From assembly GCA_937127165.1 (NCBI GenBank), contig CAKZLR010000021.1, positions 1 through 19,112 of the forward strand: DNA of 19,112 nt, written 5' to 3'. This stretch comes from an uncultured Candidatus Peregrinibacteria bacterium. Lineage in GTDB: Bacteria; Patescibacteriota; JACMRA01. The notes below the pieces were generated by a model. It was not told the origin of the DNA. It made no database searches and was given only the letters and a program-made list of their open reading frames with translations. Shown one piece after another: positions 6,721-16,690 of this stretch (position 1 is the first letter of the stretch; the number at the start of each line of letters is the position of its first letter). A program made the translations under genes and the position numbers.

Positions 6721-8094
6721 ATGCCCAAATCCAAAACTGTGTTTGTGTGCAAGGAGTGTAGCTACGAAAATCCAAAATGGCTCGGCAAATGTCCTAACTG
6801 TGGAGTTTGGAACAGCTTTGAAGAGCAACTCAAAAGTGACCCGGATAATCCTAACCTTACCAAAAGTATCAACCAAAACCAAAATCTTTTAGTTTCTAGT
6901 TTGGCAGATGTATTAGAACAATCTAAAAACAATTCCGAAAAAAGGTTTTATCCTTTCGCTTCTAATGCCCTAAACCAGTTTTGGGGAGGTGGCCTGGTGG
7001 TAGGAAGCTTGACTTTGTTGGCTGGTGAGCCCGGACTTGGTAAGTCAACTTTGGCTTTACAACTACTTCGCTCTTTGTTTTTTGGGGAAAGAGCAAATCC
7101 ACCTAAACTACTTTATGTAACCGCCGAAGAGTCAATAATGGAACTAGCTCGCCGAAGTCAAAGATTGGAAATTCCAAAACAAATTTGGGTAATGCAAAGC
7201 AACCAATTTGAACAAATAGAAAAAGTAATCCAAACTTACAAACCTCAAGTTGTCGTAATAGATTCCATCCAGACTATCTTTTCTAACCAGTTAGATTCAA
7301 ACCCTGGTAGCATAAGTCAGGTTTCTTCCTTAACCAGTGGATTTTTAGCAATTTGCAAGTCACTAAGTATCAGTATAATCATTATAGGACATGTTACCAA
7401 AGAAGGTCAAATTGCTGGGCCAAAAACTTTAGAACATCTTGTTGATTCGGTGATCTTGATTGAACCAACTAAATCCAAAAATTATAGAATACTTAGTTTT
7501 GCTAAACATCGTTTTGGTAATACGGAAGAAATGCTACTACTTAAAATGGAACCATCTGGTCTAGAAATTGTGACTGACCCTAGTCTAGCTCTACTAGAAA
7601 ACTTAGAAACTGGAATAGGGGTAGTGTATGGGGTGGCTATGGACAAAAATCTACCTTTAATTGTAGAGATTCAAACTCTGGTTAATTCGCCTTCTAAGTC
7701 CGACGGTGTTTTTGGTAGAAGAGAGGCTTTAGGATTTAGCACAAGCAAACTTAACACTATATTAGCAGTCATTGAAAAGTATCTAGAACTTAATCTTAAA
7801 AACTGTGATGTTTATGTACAAATTAGCGGTTTGCCAAAAAATATAAATGACGACAGCCTAGACTTGCCTGTAATGCTCTCTATTTTATCTTCTGTTTATG
7901 ACCAGCCAATTGAAGAAGTTCTGAAAATAAATGACAAGCAAAAACTAAAAAAGAAAATTTTTGCAGGCAGGTTAACTCTTAGTGGCAAGATTAGAAAACC
8001 TACAAACCAAAAACAAAGACAACAAGTAGCCAAAAATCTTGGTTTTGAATTCAACCAAAATATCAAATTTGGTGATTTGCAACCTTTATTCTAG
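6721..8094 (+). CDS. radA: DNA repair protein RadA (Sms)
   Basis: RadA is a RecA-like hexameric helicase that promotes branch migration in recombination. It has 457 residues, a normal length. An N-terminal zinc finger uses C10, C13, C24 and C27. The RecA-like core follows with Walker A GEPGLGKST (102-110) and a Walker B-like VVVIDSIQT. The RadA signature usually written KNRFG is KHRFG at 262-266, keeping the lysine but replacing asparagine with histidine. The C-terminal third is the Lon-protease-like domain (SGLPKNINDDSLDLPVMLS), thought to act as a scaffold. The ATG at 6721 is right before the zinc finger and about seven bases after the predicted transcript start. The gene runs convergently towards the 3' end of the 16S rRNA. 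No clear terminator follows. Confidence 0.95.
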   Translation: MPKSKTVFVCKECSYENPKWLGKCPNCGVWNSFEEQLKSDPDNPNLTKSINQNQNLLVSSLADVLEQSKNNSEKRFYPFASNALNQFWGGGLVVGSLTLLAGEPGLGKSTLALQLLRSLFFGERANPPKLLYVTAEESIMELARRSQRLEIPKQIWVMQSNQFEQIEKVIQTYKPQVVVIDSIQTIFSNQLDSNPGSISQVSSLTSGFLAICKSLSISIIIIGHVTKEGQIAGPKTLEHLVDSVILIEPTKSKNYRILSFAKHRFGNTEEMLLLKMEPSGLEIVTDPSLALLENLETGIGVVYGVAMDKNLPLIVEIQTLVNSPSKSDGVFGRREALGFSTSKLNTILAVIEKYLELNLKNCDVYVQISGLPKNINDDSLDLPVMLSILSSVYDQPIEEVLKINDKQKLKKKIFAGRLTLSGKIRKPTNQKQRQQVAKNLGFEFNQNIKFGDLQPLF

Positions 8095-8294
8095 TTTAAG
8101 GAATTTTGCTAATATTTTAACAGAATCAAAAAGTCGATACTACACAAACAAGTAACAATTTATTGAATTTATTGTAAGAGTAAGAAGAGGTAAATAAAAA
8201 CTCAGATTCAATGATTCAATAATAAAAAAAGTAGAACCAAATAAATTGCCTCTTTGAAAAGGAATTTTGAAGAGCTACAACTAAAAATACCCAA
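8095..8294. other. Convergent intergenic region between radA and the pre-16S 3' arm
   Basis: No 23S, 5S or tRNA is seen here. On the minus strand CTCTTcAAAA / TTTTcaAAGAG around 8250-8275 could form an imperfect hairpin, with a T7 run about 20 bases further on (8225-8231). It could end the 16S transcript, but the gap makes this a weak terminator call. Confidence 0.35.
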
Positions 8295-8326
8295 AAGAAA
8301 GTAATCAAACTTGGGCCAAAAATTTC
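8295..8326 (-). repeat. 3' arm of the pre-16S processing stem
   Basis: These 32 bases are the reverse complement of 9910-9941 except for a 3x3 internal loop: 17 pairs, 3 mismatches, 12 pairs. The two arms bracket the whole 16S gene, the classic RNase III processing stem. This shows that the rRNA transcript runs at least to 8295. Confidence 0.9.
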
Positions 8327-8410
8327 ACCCTAGAATTATAATTATTTTAGGGATTTGAGAAATTTGATATCTTAGAAAAGTCAACCAGAGATAACACAAA
8401 GTTATCGATA

Positions 8411-8418
8411 TTCCTTAA

Positions 8419-8425
<7 letters not shown>
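8411..8425 (-). other. Hairpin at the pre-16S 3' end covering the anti-SD
   Basis: In the transcript UUCCUU, loop UUU, AAGGAA: a perfect 6-bp stem whose 5' arm is the anti-Shine-Dalgarno tail. In the precursor the tail would be paired until 3' trimming removes the partner. Confidence 0.55.
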
Positions 8426-9908
<1,483 letters not shown>

Positions 9909-9909
9909 A

Positions 9910-9941
9910 GAAATTTTTGGCTTCAGTTTGATTACTTTCTT
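9910..9941 (-). repeat. 5' arm of the pre-16S processing stem
   Basis: Partner of 8295-8326 (29 of 32 positions pair). It ends two bases before the inferred mature 16S 5' end at 9908. Confidence 0.9.
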
Positions 9942-9962
9942 CTGAATACTAATCGAAGAAAG
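9935..9962 (-). other. Leader hairpin competing with the processing stem
   Basis: CTTTCTTC (9935-9942) and GAAGAAAG (9955-9962) form a perfect 8-bp stem with a 12-base loop in the 16S leader. Seven of its bases (9935-9941) are also the outer end of the processing stem, so the two structures exclude each other. A second leader hairpin (AACGCTG / CAGTGTT) lies further upstream, between about 10005 and 10030. Confidence 0.6.
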
Positions 9963-10058
9963 ACTCCAACATTCCTATTTCCTGATGTTAAAACGCTAAT
10001 CAAAACACTGCCCCAAAGACAGCGTTGGTGTGGGCCAAGTTGAAATTAGCAATTGGCA

Positions 10059-10087
10059 CCTATACAGAAAAAAATAAATCTTGTCAA
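10059..10087 (-). promoter_or_regulatory. 16S rRNA promoter
   Basis: TTGACA (10087-10082), a 17-base spacer, TATAGG (10064-10059, 4/6). The predicted start near 10052 gives a leader of about 145 bases before mature 16S. Confidence 0.7.
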
Positions 10088-10186
10088 GATCTGAAATTTA
10101 GTAGAAATTTTGCTCTTCCTTTTTTTTAAAAACAAGAAGTTATTATTACTAATAAAAGTAAAAAATTTTGCTAAATTTTAAACTAG

Positions 10187-11221
10187 CTAAACTTTGTAAA
10201 GTTTTTTCTAAAGCTTGGGTTTTCTAACAAAATTACGCCAAATGTAACTATTTCTGAAATGGCCAAAATTCAACCTAGACCCTGTAAAATTACCATAGCC
10301 GAAGCTATTATTCGACCAACTGGATTACTTGATCCAGAGATAATAGTTAAACCAGTATCTAACCAAGTAGATGATATTTTGGAACAAGTTCGCAGGAGAG
10401 TAAATAAAAATCAAAGAGTTATCATCACGACTTTAACTAAAAAATTTGCCGAAGAATTGGATGATTATATGAAAAGTATAGGTGTTAAATCTGCTTATAT
10501 TCATAGTGATATAGACACTTTAGACAGACTCGATATATTAGCCGACTTAAGGCGGGGTAAATATGACGTTTTGATAGGTGTAAACTTGCTAAGAGAAGGT
10601 TTAGATTTGCCAGAAGTTAGCCTAGTAGCTATTTTTGATGCCGACAAGGAAGGTTTTTTAAGATCTAAAACTAGCCTTATTCAGATTATTGGTAGAGCTG
10701 CCCGCCACACTGAAGGACAAGTAATTATGTATGCAGAAACTATAACTGAAAGTATGCGCTATGCCATAGAAGAAACTAATCGTCGCAGAAGTTTACAAGC
10801 TGCTTATAACCTTCAACACAATATTACTCCAATTAATGCTAGCAGGTCCATCACTAATATTGCTGACCAAGTCCGAAAGGAAAAAGAGTTAGAAGAAAAT
10901 TTTGAAAATAACGTAGAATATACCTTATTTGGATTTCAACCGAAAGTTAATATGAATATAAATTTTGAGGTAGAAAATCGTTTTGAAAATAAAGCGAATA
11001 GAAAAAAATTGGAAAGGAAAAAGACTACTAAAAATATCCGCAACACTCGCCAAATTTATCAAGATTTTGAAATTCAAAAAAATGAAAATTTAGAATATCT
11101 AAAAAATCAAAATTTAACTACAGAGCAGCTCAAAGAAAGATTACAAATAGCTATAGATGCTATGGATTTTGAAATGGCTGCCGCTTTAAGAGATCTCTTA
11201 AAAGAAAGAGAACAAAACTAG
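10187..11221 (+). pseudogene. uvrB: UvrB remnant, C-terminal half only
   Basis: UvrB is the damage-verifying helicase of nucleotide excision repair, normally about 660-700 residues. Only the C-terminal 320 or so remain (best ATG at 10259). Clear UvrB landmarks are IIRPTGLLDPEI, VIITTLTKKFAEELDDYM, HSDIDTLDRLDIL, GVNLLREGLDLPEVSLVAI, DADKEGFLR and LIQIIGRAARH. An extended linker and a C-terminal UVR motif (QLKERLQIAIDAMDFEMAAALRDLL) follow. Walker A, the beta-hairpin and the UvrA-binding domain are absent. The frame is open back to a TAG at 10184-10186. Its extra residues (LGFSNKITPNVTIS ... QPRPCKI) look like a worn version of the usual ...PQVIYVSATPRPYEI segment, so decay appears to run past the ATG. 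The 16S promoter lies about 100 bases further upstream. It could still be translated but cannot act as UvrB alone. A misassembly at this point is the alternative. Confidence 0.8.
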
Positions 11222-11698
11222 TTATTTAAATGTAATCCTCATTATCTTCTGTTCCATAAAAAAATAATAAAACTACTTTAATCCACAATCTCTTTGACTT
11301 ATAATTTCCACATAAACCTAATCTGCAAATAGTGAAAGCTCTAATGTTATTCCTATTTGAGAGATAGGATACATTAATCCCCAATTCAACTAACTATATT
11401 AGAAATTATTCATCGTATTAATGCTTGATTCTAACAATCTGAAATTCTAGGTAAAATTAATAATATTATTTATTACTATTATTACTTACCATCAAAAATG
11501 ATTGATCATTAAAATTTAGTAAGTTTAGTTTAGCTAAAAATTTTTAATACTTTTAACTTCATATATTCGAAGTTAGATATACTTTTACAGAATCTAAAAA
11601 GCTAAAAAACTTAGTATTATTAGTATTATACACTTTTTAGTTTTTAGTTTATTGTTTTTAGTTTATTATTAGTTTAAAACTTAACAAATTACCAAAAT
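11222..11698. other. 477-base AT-rich stretch without a gene
   Basis: No reading frame or RNA recognised. Small dyads are present: TCCTAT...ATAGGA at about 11351-11369 and TAACTTC...GAAGTTA around 11557-11580. Tandem copies of tttttagttta run through about 11636-11675. Confidence 0.4.
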
Positions 11699-13218
11699 AA
11701 TTAAAAAGCATATATTTGTTTTTATTATAAACCAAGCTGGAACTGCTTTTACAGGAGAAGAAAAGATTGATGAAAATACATTAACAAACTACATAAAACC
11801 AAGTATATATTACTTGGGTAAATAATGATAGGGGTAAAGAAAAGGTTTGGAATATTGAATGAAGACCGTCTTAGACATGTCTATATTGTGGAAAACCAGC
11901 ACAGGTAAAAGCACTTTACTAGAAAACATGGTTTTATAGGATATTTAAACGATGAAAGATTACCTTTATTGATTCTCATGGTGAATCTTCCAAATCAATC
12001 ATAGACAAGATTCCTATTCGTAGGCAAAAGATATAATTTACTTCAACTCATCAAATATAAAATATAGAGTATCTGGTTAGCTTTAACATATTGGAAACAA
12101 GTGATGGTGAGCCTAGATTTTTGATGGTTGCCGGAATCACGTCAATTTTAAAAAAATTTGGAAAGATTCTTGGTCGTCAAGAATGGAATATATTTTAAAC
12201 AATACTTTATTCGCTTTGGGTGAAAGTCAAGAAAACACCTTATTAGGGATTCTAAGAATGTTTATTGACCATAAATTTGGAGCTAGAATGGTTAAGAGGG
12301 GTCAAGATCCAATGATAGGTACTTTTTGGACAAAAAATATACCAGCTGATCAGAAAAATATCGCACAGAAGCAATCGCCCTAATTCAAAACGAAATTGGG
12401 CAATTTTTTTACATCTGACCTAATTTGCTATATATTAGGACAAGCAATAGTACCATTCTTTTGTAGAGATAAAGAATAACCGAAAAATTTTCATTAGCAA
12501 ATCTATCTAAAAATAAAATAGGAAAAGATAACTCGAGACTAATTGGTGGTAACAATGCTGATAACCAAATTACAGCTTCAGCAATGTGACAAGGTGAAGA
12601 CAAAGAGTTGGAATCAAAACCTGATTTTTTATTTGTATGTAGATGAGTTTCAAAACTTTACGCAGATAGTTGTTCTGCTACTATCTTATCTGGAGCTAGA
12701 AAACACAAACTAGGCTTAACTATAGCCCACCAATATATTGTATATTGATCAATTAACTGAAACCGGTAGCGAAAACATTCAAAATGCGGTATTTAGTAAT
12801 ATTGGTATAATTATTTGTTTTAAAGTTGGAGCCCGTGATACTGAAGAATTAGAAAAGAAATTTTCACCTACTTATCAAGATCAGATTTTTTATTTAAATA
12901 AAAGGGTAAATAAAGGGTAAATCATCATGAAAATGATTATTCACTTTTGGAACTCTTATATTTGTCAATATGTTTCAAGGTTATGGTGGTAACACTGATC
13001 TTGTAATCAATCATTCCCACAGAATATACGAAAGACCTAGTAATCTGGTTAAACCACCTATTCAAGGCTAGCTAGACAATAAAATGCCAATTCCTCTAGT
13101 CAAACAAGTTGATAACCTAACTACTATCCAAGATACCCCCAATTCAAGAAACCAAACAACTATCTCAGCAACAAAAAAATTTCTAGAAGACCTATTGTAT
13201 CAGCAACAACACAAATAG
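11699..13218 (+). pseudogene. Decayed VirD4/TraG-like type IV coupling ATPase (HerA/FtsK superfamily)
   Basis: No long frame survives, but fragments in all three plus-strand frames line up in order with coupling ATPases common in Patescibacteria. They are NQAGTAFTGEEKIDENTLTN (from about 11730), KKRFGILNEDRLRHVYIV, then Walker A remains KTSTGKSTLLENM near 11900 with the leading glycine lost. Next come RMEYILNNTLFALGE ... NTLLGILRMFIDHKFG (12181-12290), DPMIGTFW, EAIALIQNEIGQFF, FYLYVDEFQNF with the Walker B-like Asp-Glu near 12640, PTNILYIDQLTE, and NAVFSNIGIIICFKVGARD ... LEKKFSP (12783-12870). A Pro/Gln-rich tail frame ends at 13216-13218. Many stops and frameshifts separate the pieces, so no active protein is possible. 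Members pump DNA or act in conjugation-like transfer. No relaxase or VirB genes are nearby. Confidence 0.8.
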
Positions 13219-13542
13219 CATATCAACAAAAACTGACTTCTAAAAAAAGTTTAATAATGAATATTAGTTAGAACACGACCCTTAATTACACTTTTAGTTT
13301 TTAGTGTTGAATATCAAGTTTGGGTTTTCAAAAGCTTCATCAACTAGATTTTACCAAGCTTTAGTTTAATCTATATTTATATAATTTTTGGCAAAATACA
13401 AATCACGGTAAAAGTTTCAAAAAACAACTAGTTTAGTTTACTAATGCTTATTATGAAAGATAAAATCGAGATTTAAAGATTTACAACTAATATCTATAAC
13501 TAGACAAGCAAAAGCTTAAACAAAAATTTGTCTAAAAAATAT
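13219..13542. other. 324-base AT-rich stretch without a gene
   Basis: No gene recognised. Just past the DUF4012 stop, AGACAA (13503-13508) and TTGTCT pair around an AAGC-TTTT-GCTT dyad (minus-strand reading). It may be a terminator for DUF4012, but there is no proper T-run after it. Confidence 0.35.
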
Positions 13543-15570
13543 CTACCCTATTCTAATTAACAACCCTGAATGAATTTTGTAATAATCATTTGTGTAAGTG
13601 TTTGCTGACAGTTGTTTGTCTACAAAAGTAAGGTTTTTACCTAAACCTACAGAAGGTTCTCTAAGTCCGGGTTGCCCATAAAATCGAATTAAATTAGTTC
13701 CTTTGGGAAGCAAAAAACTAAATTCAACTTCAGTTAATTCTTGATAATCACTAATATACACACCTAAAACCTGAGAGCCATTAAGGTGGCTATAAGCAAA
13801 ACCCGGAGGGTTGCCCCGATCGTCATAAAGATTGTAACTAGTTAGTATAATGTGGTCTAACTGAGGATTGCTAACCATCCCTTTGTTCCATCTTTTTTTA
13901 AACATGATATCGTGATACGGCTTAGAAAAAGGTACATACACCGCTTGCGGGCTGTTGATATTGAAATCGGTTGCTTCTTGGGGAATTTGTAAACCCACAA
14001 AATTAATAGATCTAAACCCAGCAAAACCTCTGGGAAGATCTATATTCGAAGGTAAGTTCTGTTTAAATTTCACAGTCACTAAAACTCCTTGACTTAGTTT
14101 TTCTGCAAAAATATTAAAATCACTATTAGTTATAGTTCCTCTTTTATCACCAGATATATTAGCCAACATAAACCCAATTTCGGGTATATTAGAAGTGTTA
14201 CACAAGGCTTGATTGGTAAGACCGGACTTTTCTAAAAAATTTTGATAATGAGTATGTGGAGACCAAATTTGAATATCTCTAGCCGACAAGGCTCTCAAAA
14301 ACAAACTGATCCATTCAAGACTGCTTCTTTGTTCCAAGATAATTGGTAAACTAACAAGCAAACCTTCTAAAATATCTTTTATTTTCTTTTTAGGATTATT
14401 CTTATCCTCAATCTTTAGACCAGTCAAAATCTCAATCTTATCCATAATATTTCTCGAATTAAGTTCCCCTACTCCCTCTATCTCAAAAGAAAAATCTCCC
14501 ATTACATCAAGTAACAGCTGAGGGGTGATAAAAATTATCAAATCAACTTTGAAACTGTGTTTACTGGTTACAAACCCATCGTATAGAATCTTGGCACTGT
14601 TAGCAAAACAAGGTATATAATTGGAGTTCCTAATGCCGTGACTATAAGTATTATCTAAACCCCAAAACCAACCATAATAAGTAGTGGCTGGATGAGTATA
14701 CAGGCTTTCACTTATGGAATTGTCTGGATGGTAAATGGAATTACTTTCGTTTACGTTGATTCTACCTTTGTGGAGATCTATAGAAATATATGAGCCAATG
14801 AAACCTCCAGTTGGTCTAGCCTCTCCGATATTTTGGTTAAAAATCAACAATTTTTGAAAACCAAAATGACCGAATAAACCTAGTACGGCTTGTTGATGTT
14901 CTACTACTAAGTCTGCTAGAAATACTAAATTTTGAAGTAAATTTCTAAAAGCTAAGACTCTATTATTAGTTTTGGCAAGATTGAAATAAAGATCAAATTT
15001 GTTCAAAATATTTCTGGTCTCTTTGAGTAAATTATTTTCTAAGGTTCTAAGAAAAACTTCTAGATCATCTGTAAAAACTTGATGTTCATTTATAGACTTA
15101 ACCAAGCCCTTGGCTGTAAGTTTGTATTGTTTTAGTGGTAAAATAGTCTCAAACCACTTACTAGCTAATTTCCTCAACTCGTTAAAATCTTTTCTTATTT
15201 TTTCCTCTAAACCTACAAAAGAACTCGTAGGAGCAATAACTTCTAACAGACTTTGCTCTATCAAATTAATTTCTGTTTTTAATTTTTCCGAATCATTAGA
15301 AAATTCAAACAAAGCAACCAAAGATGTTTGTATTTCTGCAATCTTTTCTCTAGCTGATGTGTAAGTATAATGTAAATTTAATAAAAAACTAACTAAAATC
15401 ACTGCCAAGATTGCAAAACTTGTAAAACAAGTAAAAAAATAATTTTTAGAGTGGTTTTTTATAACAGACAAACCGGAAAGTAGAGAGGTCTTATTTTTTA
15501 TCCTCTTTTTAACTTGCTTGTATTTTACTCTACTGGCCACCAAACCCCCTGTTTGTCCATTTTTGGTCAC
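13543..15570 (-). CDS. DUF4012 family membrane protein
   Basis: A 675-residue protein with a basic cytoplasmic N-terminus, one membrane helix at about 45-66, a coiled-coil-prone segment (about 70-220) and a large outer domain. The family signature is plain at about 240-258: FNQNIGEARPTGGFIGSY, matching the DUF4012 pattern Q-N-x-x-E-x-R-P-T-G-G-F-x-G. DUF4012 proteins are common in Patescibacteria and some Gram-positives and resemble the LytR-CpsA-Psr phosphotransferase group in overall plan. Their biochemical role is not settled, though an envelope polymer job is often supposed. The start is GTG at 15570, with a stop just upstream at 15577-15579, so little freedom remains. A near-ideal promoter lies about 36 bases before the predicted leader end. 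There is no Shine-Dalgarno. The gene is divergent from the secreted protein at 16137. Confidence 0.88.
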   Translation of the reverse strand: MTKNGQTGGLVASRVKYKQVKKRIKNKTSLLSGLSVIKNHSKNYFFTCFTSFAILAVILVSFLLNLHYTYTSAREKIAEIQTSLVALFEFSNDSEKLKTEINLIEQSLLEVIAPTSSFVGLEEKIRKDFNELRKLASKWFETILPLKQYKLTAKGLVKSINEHQVFTDDLEVFLRTLENNLLKETRNILNKFDLYFNLAKTNNRVLAFRNLLQNLVFLADLVVEHQQAVLGLFGHFGFQKLLIFNQNIGEARPTGGFIGSYISIDLHKGRINVNESNSIYHPDNSISESLYTHPATTYYGWFWGLDNTYSHGIRNSNYIPCFANSAKILYDGFVTSKHSFKVDLIIFITPQLLLDVMGDFSFEIEGVGELNSRNIMDKIEILTGLKIEDKNNPKKKIKDILEGLLVSLPIILEQRSSLEWISLFLRALSARDIQIWSPHTHYQNFLEKSGLTNQALCNTSNIPEIGFMLANISGDKRGTITNSDFNIFAEKLSQGVLVTVKFKQNLPSNIDLPRGFAGFRSINFVGLQIPQEATDFNINSPQAVYVPFSKPYHDIMFKKRWNKGMVSNPQLDHIILTSYNLYDDRGNPPGFAYSHLNGSQVLGVYISDYQELTEVEFSFLLPKGTNLIRFYGQPGLREPSVGLGKNLTFVDKQLSANTYTNDYYKIHSGLLIRIG

Positions 15571-15612
15571 AAGTTCTTATTTATGTTCGTTTTTATTGAA
15601 CAAGTCACTAAC

Positions 15613-15641
15613 ATTATACTCCACAATTTACCCTTTGTCCA
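15613..15641 (-). promoter_or_regulatory. DUF4012 gene promoter
   Basis: TGGACA (15641-15636, 5/6), a 17-base spacer, TATAAT (15618-15613, perfect). The predicted start near 15606 leaves about 36 bases of leader. Confidence 0.75.
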
Positions 15642-16051
15642 TACTACCTAACTGAAAATCTTAACCGATTTAAAATAGCAACGAAATGATACTAAAATAA
15701 TTCTACAATCTTACAGATAACACAAAATCAAAATTTATCATAAAAATTTGTTCACCCTATTCTATTACAAAAAACATCTCCAACTTTTACTTACCATTAT
15801 CAACTGAAAAACCCTCTCTAAAAGAGATAGCCACACGAAAAAGTTTAAAGAAGCTTATAAAATTCCCATTTATAGTAACTAAGCCAAGATAAAACAGTAA
15901 AAATAACAAGACATTACAAATAACAAAACACTACTTAGAATGTTTCTACTTAAAAATCTATACAATATCAAAGAAGATAAGTCAGACGCAAAAGTATTTT
16001 ATTTGTTAGAATAAATAAAAATAACTTTCTTTGTAAAATAAATACAAAAAA
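15642..16051. other. 410-base AT-rich divergent intergenic region
   Basis: No gene recognised. It holds only a small CTCT...AGAG dyad near 15815-15830. With the flanking promoters it forms the divergent control region of DUF4012 and the secreted protein. Confidence 0.4.
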
Positions 16052-16080
16052 TTGACAACAGTCGAAATGTAAATCATAAT
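16052..16080 (+). promoter_or_regulatory. Promoter of the secreted protein gene
   Basis: TTGACA (16052-16057), a 17-base spacer, CATAAT (16075-16080, 5/6), the same boxes as the promoter at 4275-4303. The predicted leader is about 50 bases. Confidence 0.7.
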
Positions 16081-16136
16081 GTTTTTATACATTTTTTATA
16101 CAAAAACACATAGAAAGAAATAAACCATAAACCATT

Positions 16137-16586
16137 ATGAAAATCCAAAAAAAACATATATTTGCTATTATTTTAGCAACTGTGTTTGTTGCTCCTGTAG
16201 CATTTTTCCCCAGAAATACTGGTCAAGTGCTTGGTACCAACGAAACAATATCGATCGGGACCAATTCAAGCACTCTTCAAGACATATCCAGTGGTGTTAG
16301 AGATGTTATAAATCAAAAAAAAGAAACTAAAACCCTAAGTGGTAAAGCCCTGTGGGATAGTAAACAAAAAGTTCAGGTATCAACTAATAAGTTTGAATCA
16401 GGTAGTTTAATAGAAATTAAGTACAACGATAAAGCACAAACTTTCTTAGTAGAAGCTAAAAGAAACGACTTAGCTGAAGAAACTGTTGTTATTTTAAATA
16501 CTGAGGCATTCTTACTTTTAGGTGTAGACCCAGAGCTACAGAATATAATTGATGTTGAGGTTAGTTTGGTTGACATAAACTCGTAG
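16137..16586 (+). CDS. Small secreted protein, possibly a double-psi beta-barrel (RlpA-like) domain
   Basis: 149 residues. The N-terminus has a clear signal sequence or anchor: basic MKIQKKH, a hydrophobic run at about 8-24 (IFAIILATVFVAPVAFF), then a possible cleavage region before LGTNET. After a Ser/Thr/Lys-rich linker, residues about 75-147 read like a short double-psi beta-barrel: ESGSLIEIKYNDKAQTFLVE, then VVILNTEAFLLLGVDPELQ and IDVEVSLVD. This resembles the RlpA order of strand, variable loop, L-S-x-x-A-F and closing strands, but the usual R-G-P motif and catalytic Asp are not seen. If it is RlpA-like it is divergent and perhaps binds rather than cleaves peptidoglycan. The fold call is inference; secretion is well supported. 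It converges on the CofD-like gene. Confidence 0.7.
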   Translation: MKIQKKHIFAIILATVFVAPVAFFPRNTGQVLGTNETISIGTNSSTLQDISSGVRDVINQKKETKTLSGKALWDSKQKVQVSTNKFESGSLIEIKYNDKAQTFLVEAKRNDLAEETVVILNTEAFLLLGVDPELQNIIDVEVSLVDINS

Positions 16587-16690
16587 ATCATTGGTTTTTT
16601 AGCTATTCACAGATTTTAATCTCTTAAATAATAGACTATTGTGTTTAAAGTTTTTAGCTGACCTAAATTCTGCTGCTACTGATATTTTAT

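Noticed and set aside
6544..6882. 112-codon minus-strand frame over the radA start
   Set aside because: It lies antisense to the well-supported RadA N-terminus and promoter.
12183..12920. Short frames at 12183-12383, 12409-12603 and 12738-12920 as separate genes
   Set aside because: The two plus-strand frames are fragments of the decayed coupling ATPase; the minus-strand one is antisense to it.
11630..13305. Similar 18-base AT-rich strings (acactttt(t)agtttttagt) flanking the ATPase pseudogene as possible target-site or att repeats
   Set aside because: Low complexity, one indel, and expected by chance in such AT-rich sequence; no transposase or integrase nearby.
15110..15364. 84-codon frame antisense to DUF4012
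   Set aside because: Shadow of a long, well-supported gene.
16373..16591. 72-codon minus-strand frame over the secreted protein gene
   Set aside because: Shadow frame with no promoter or motif.
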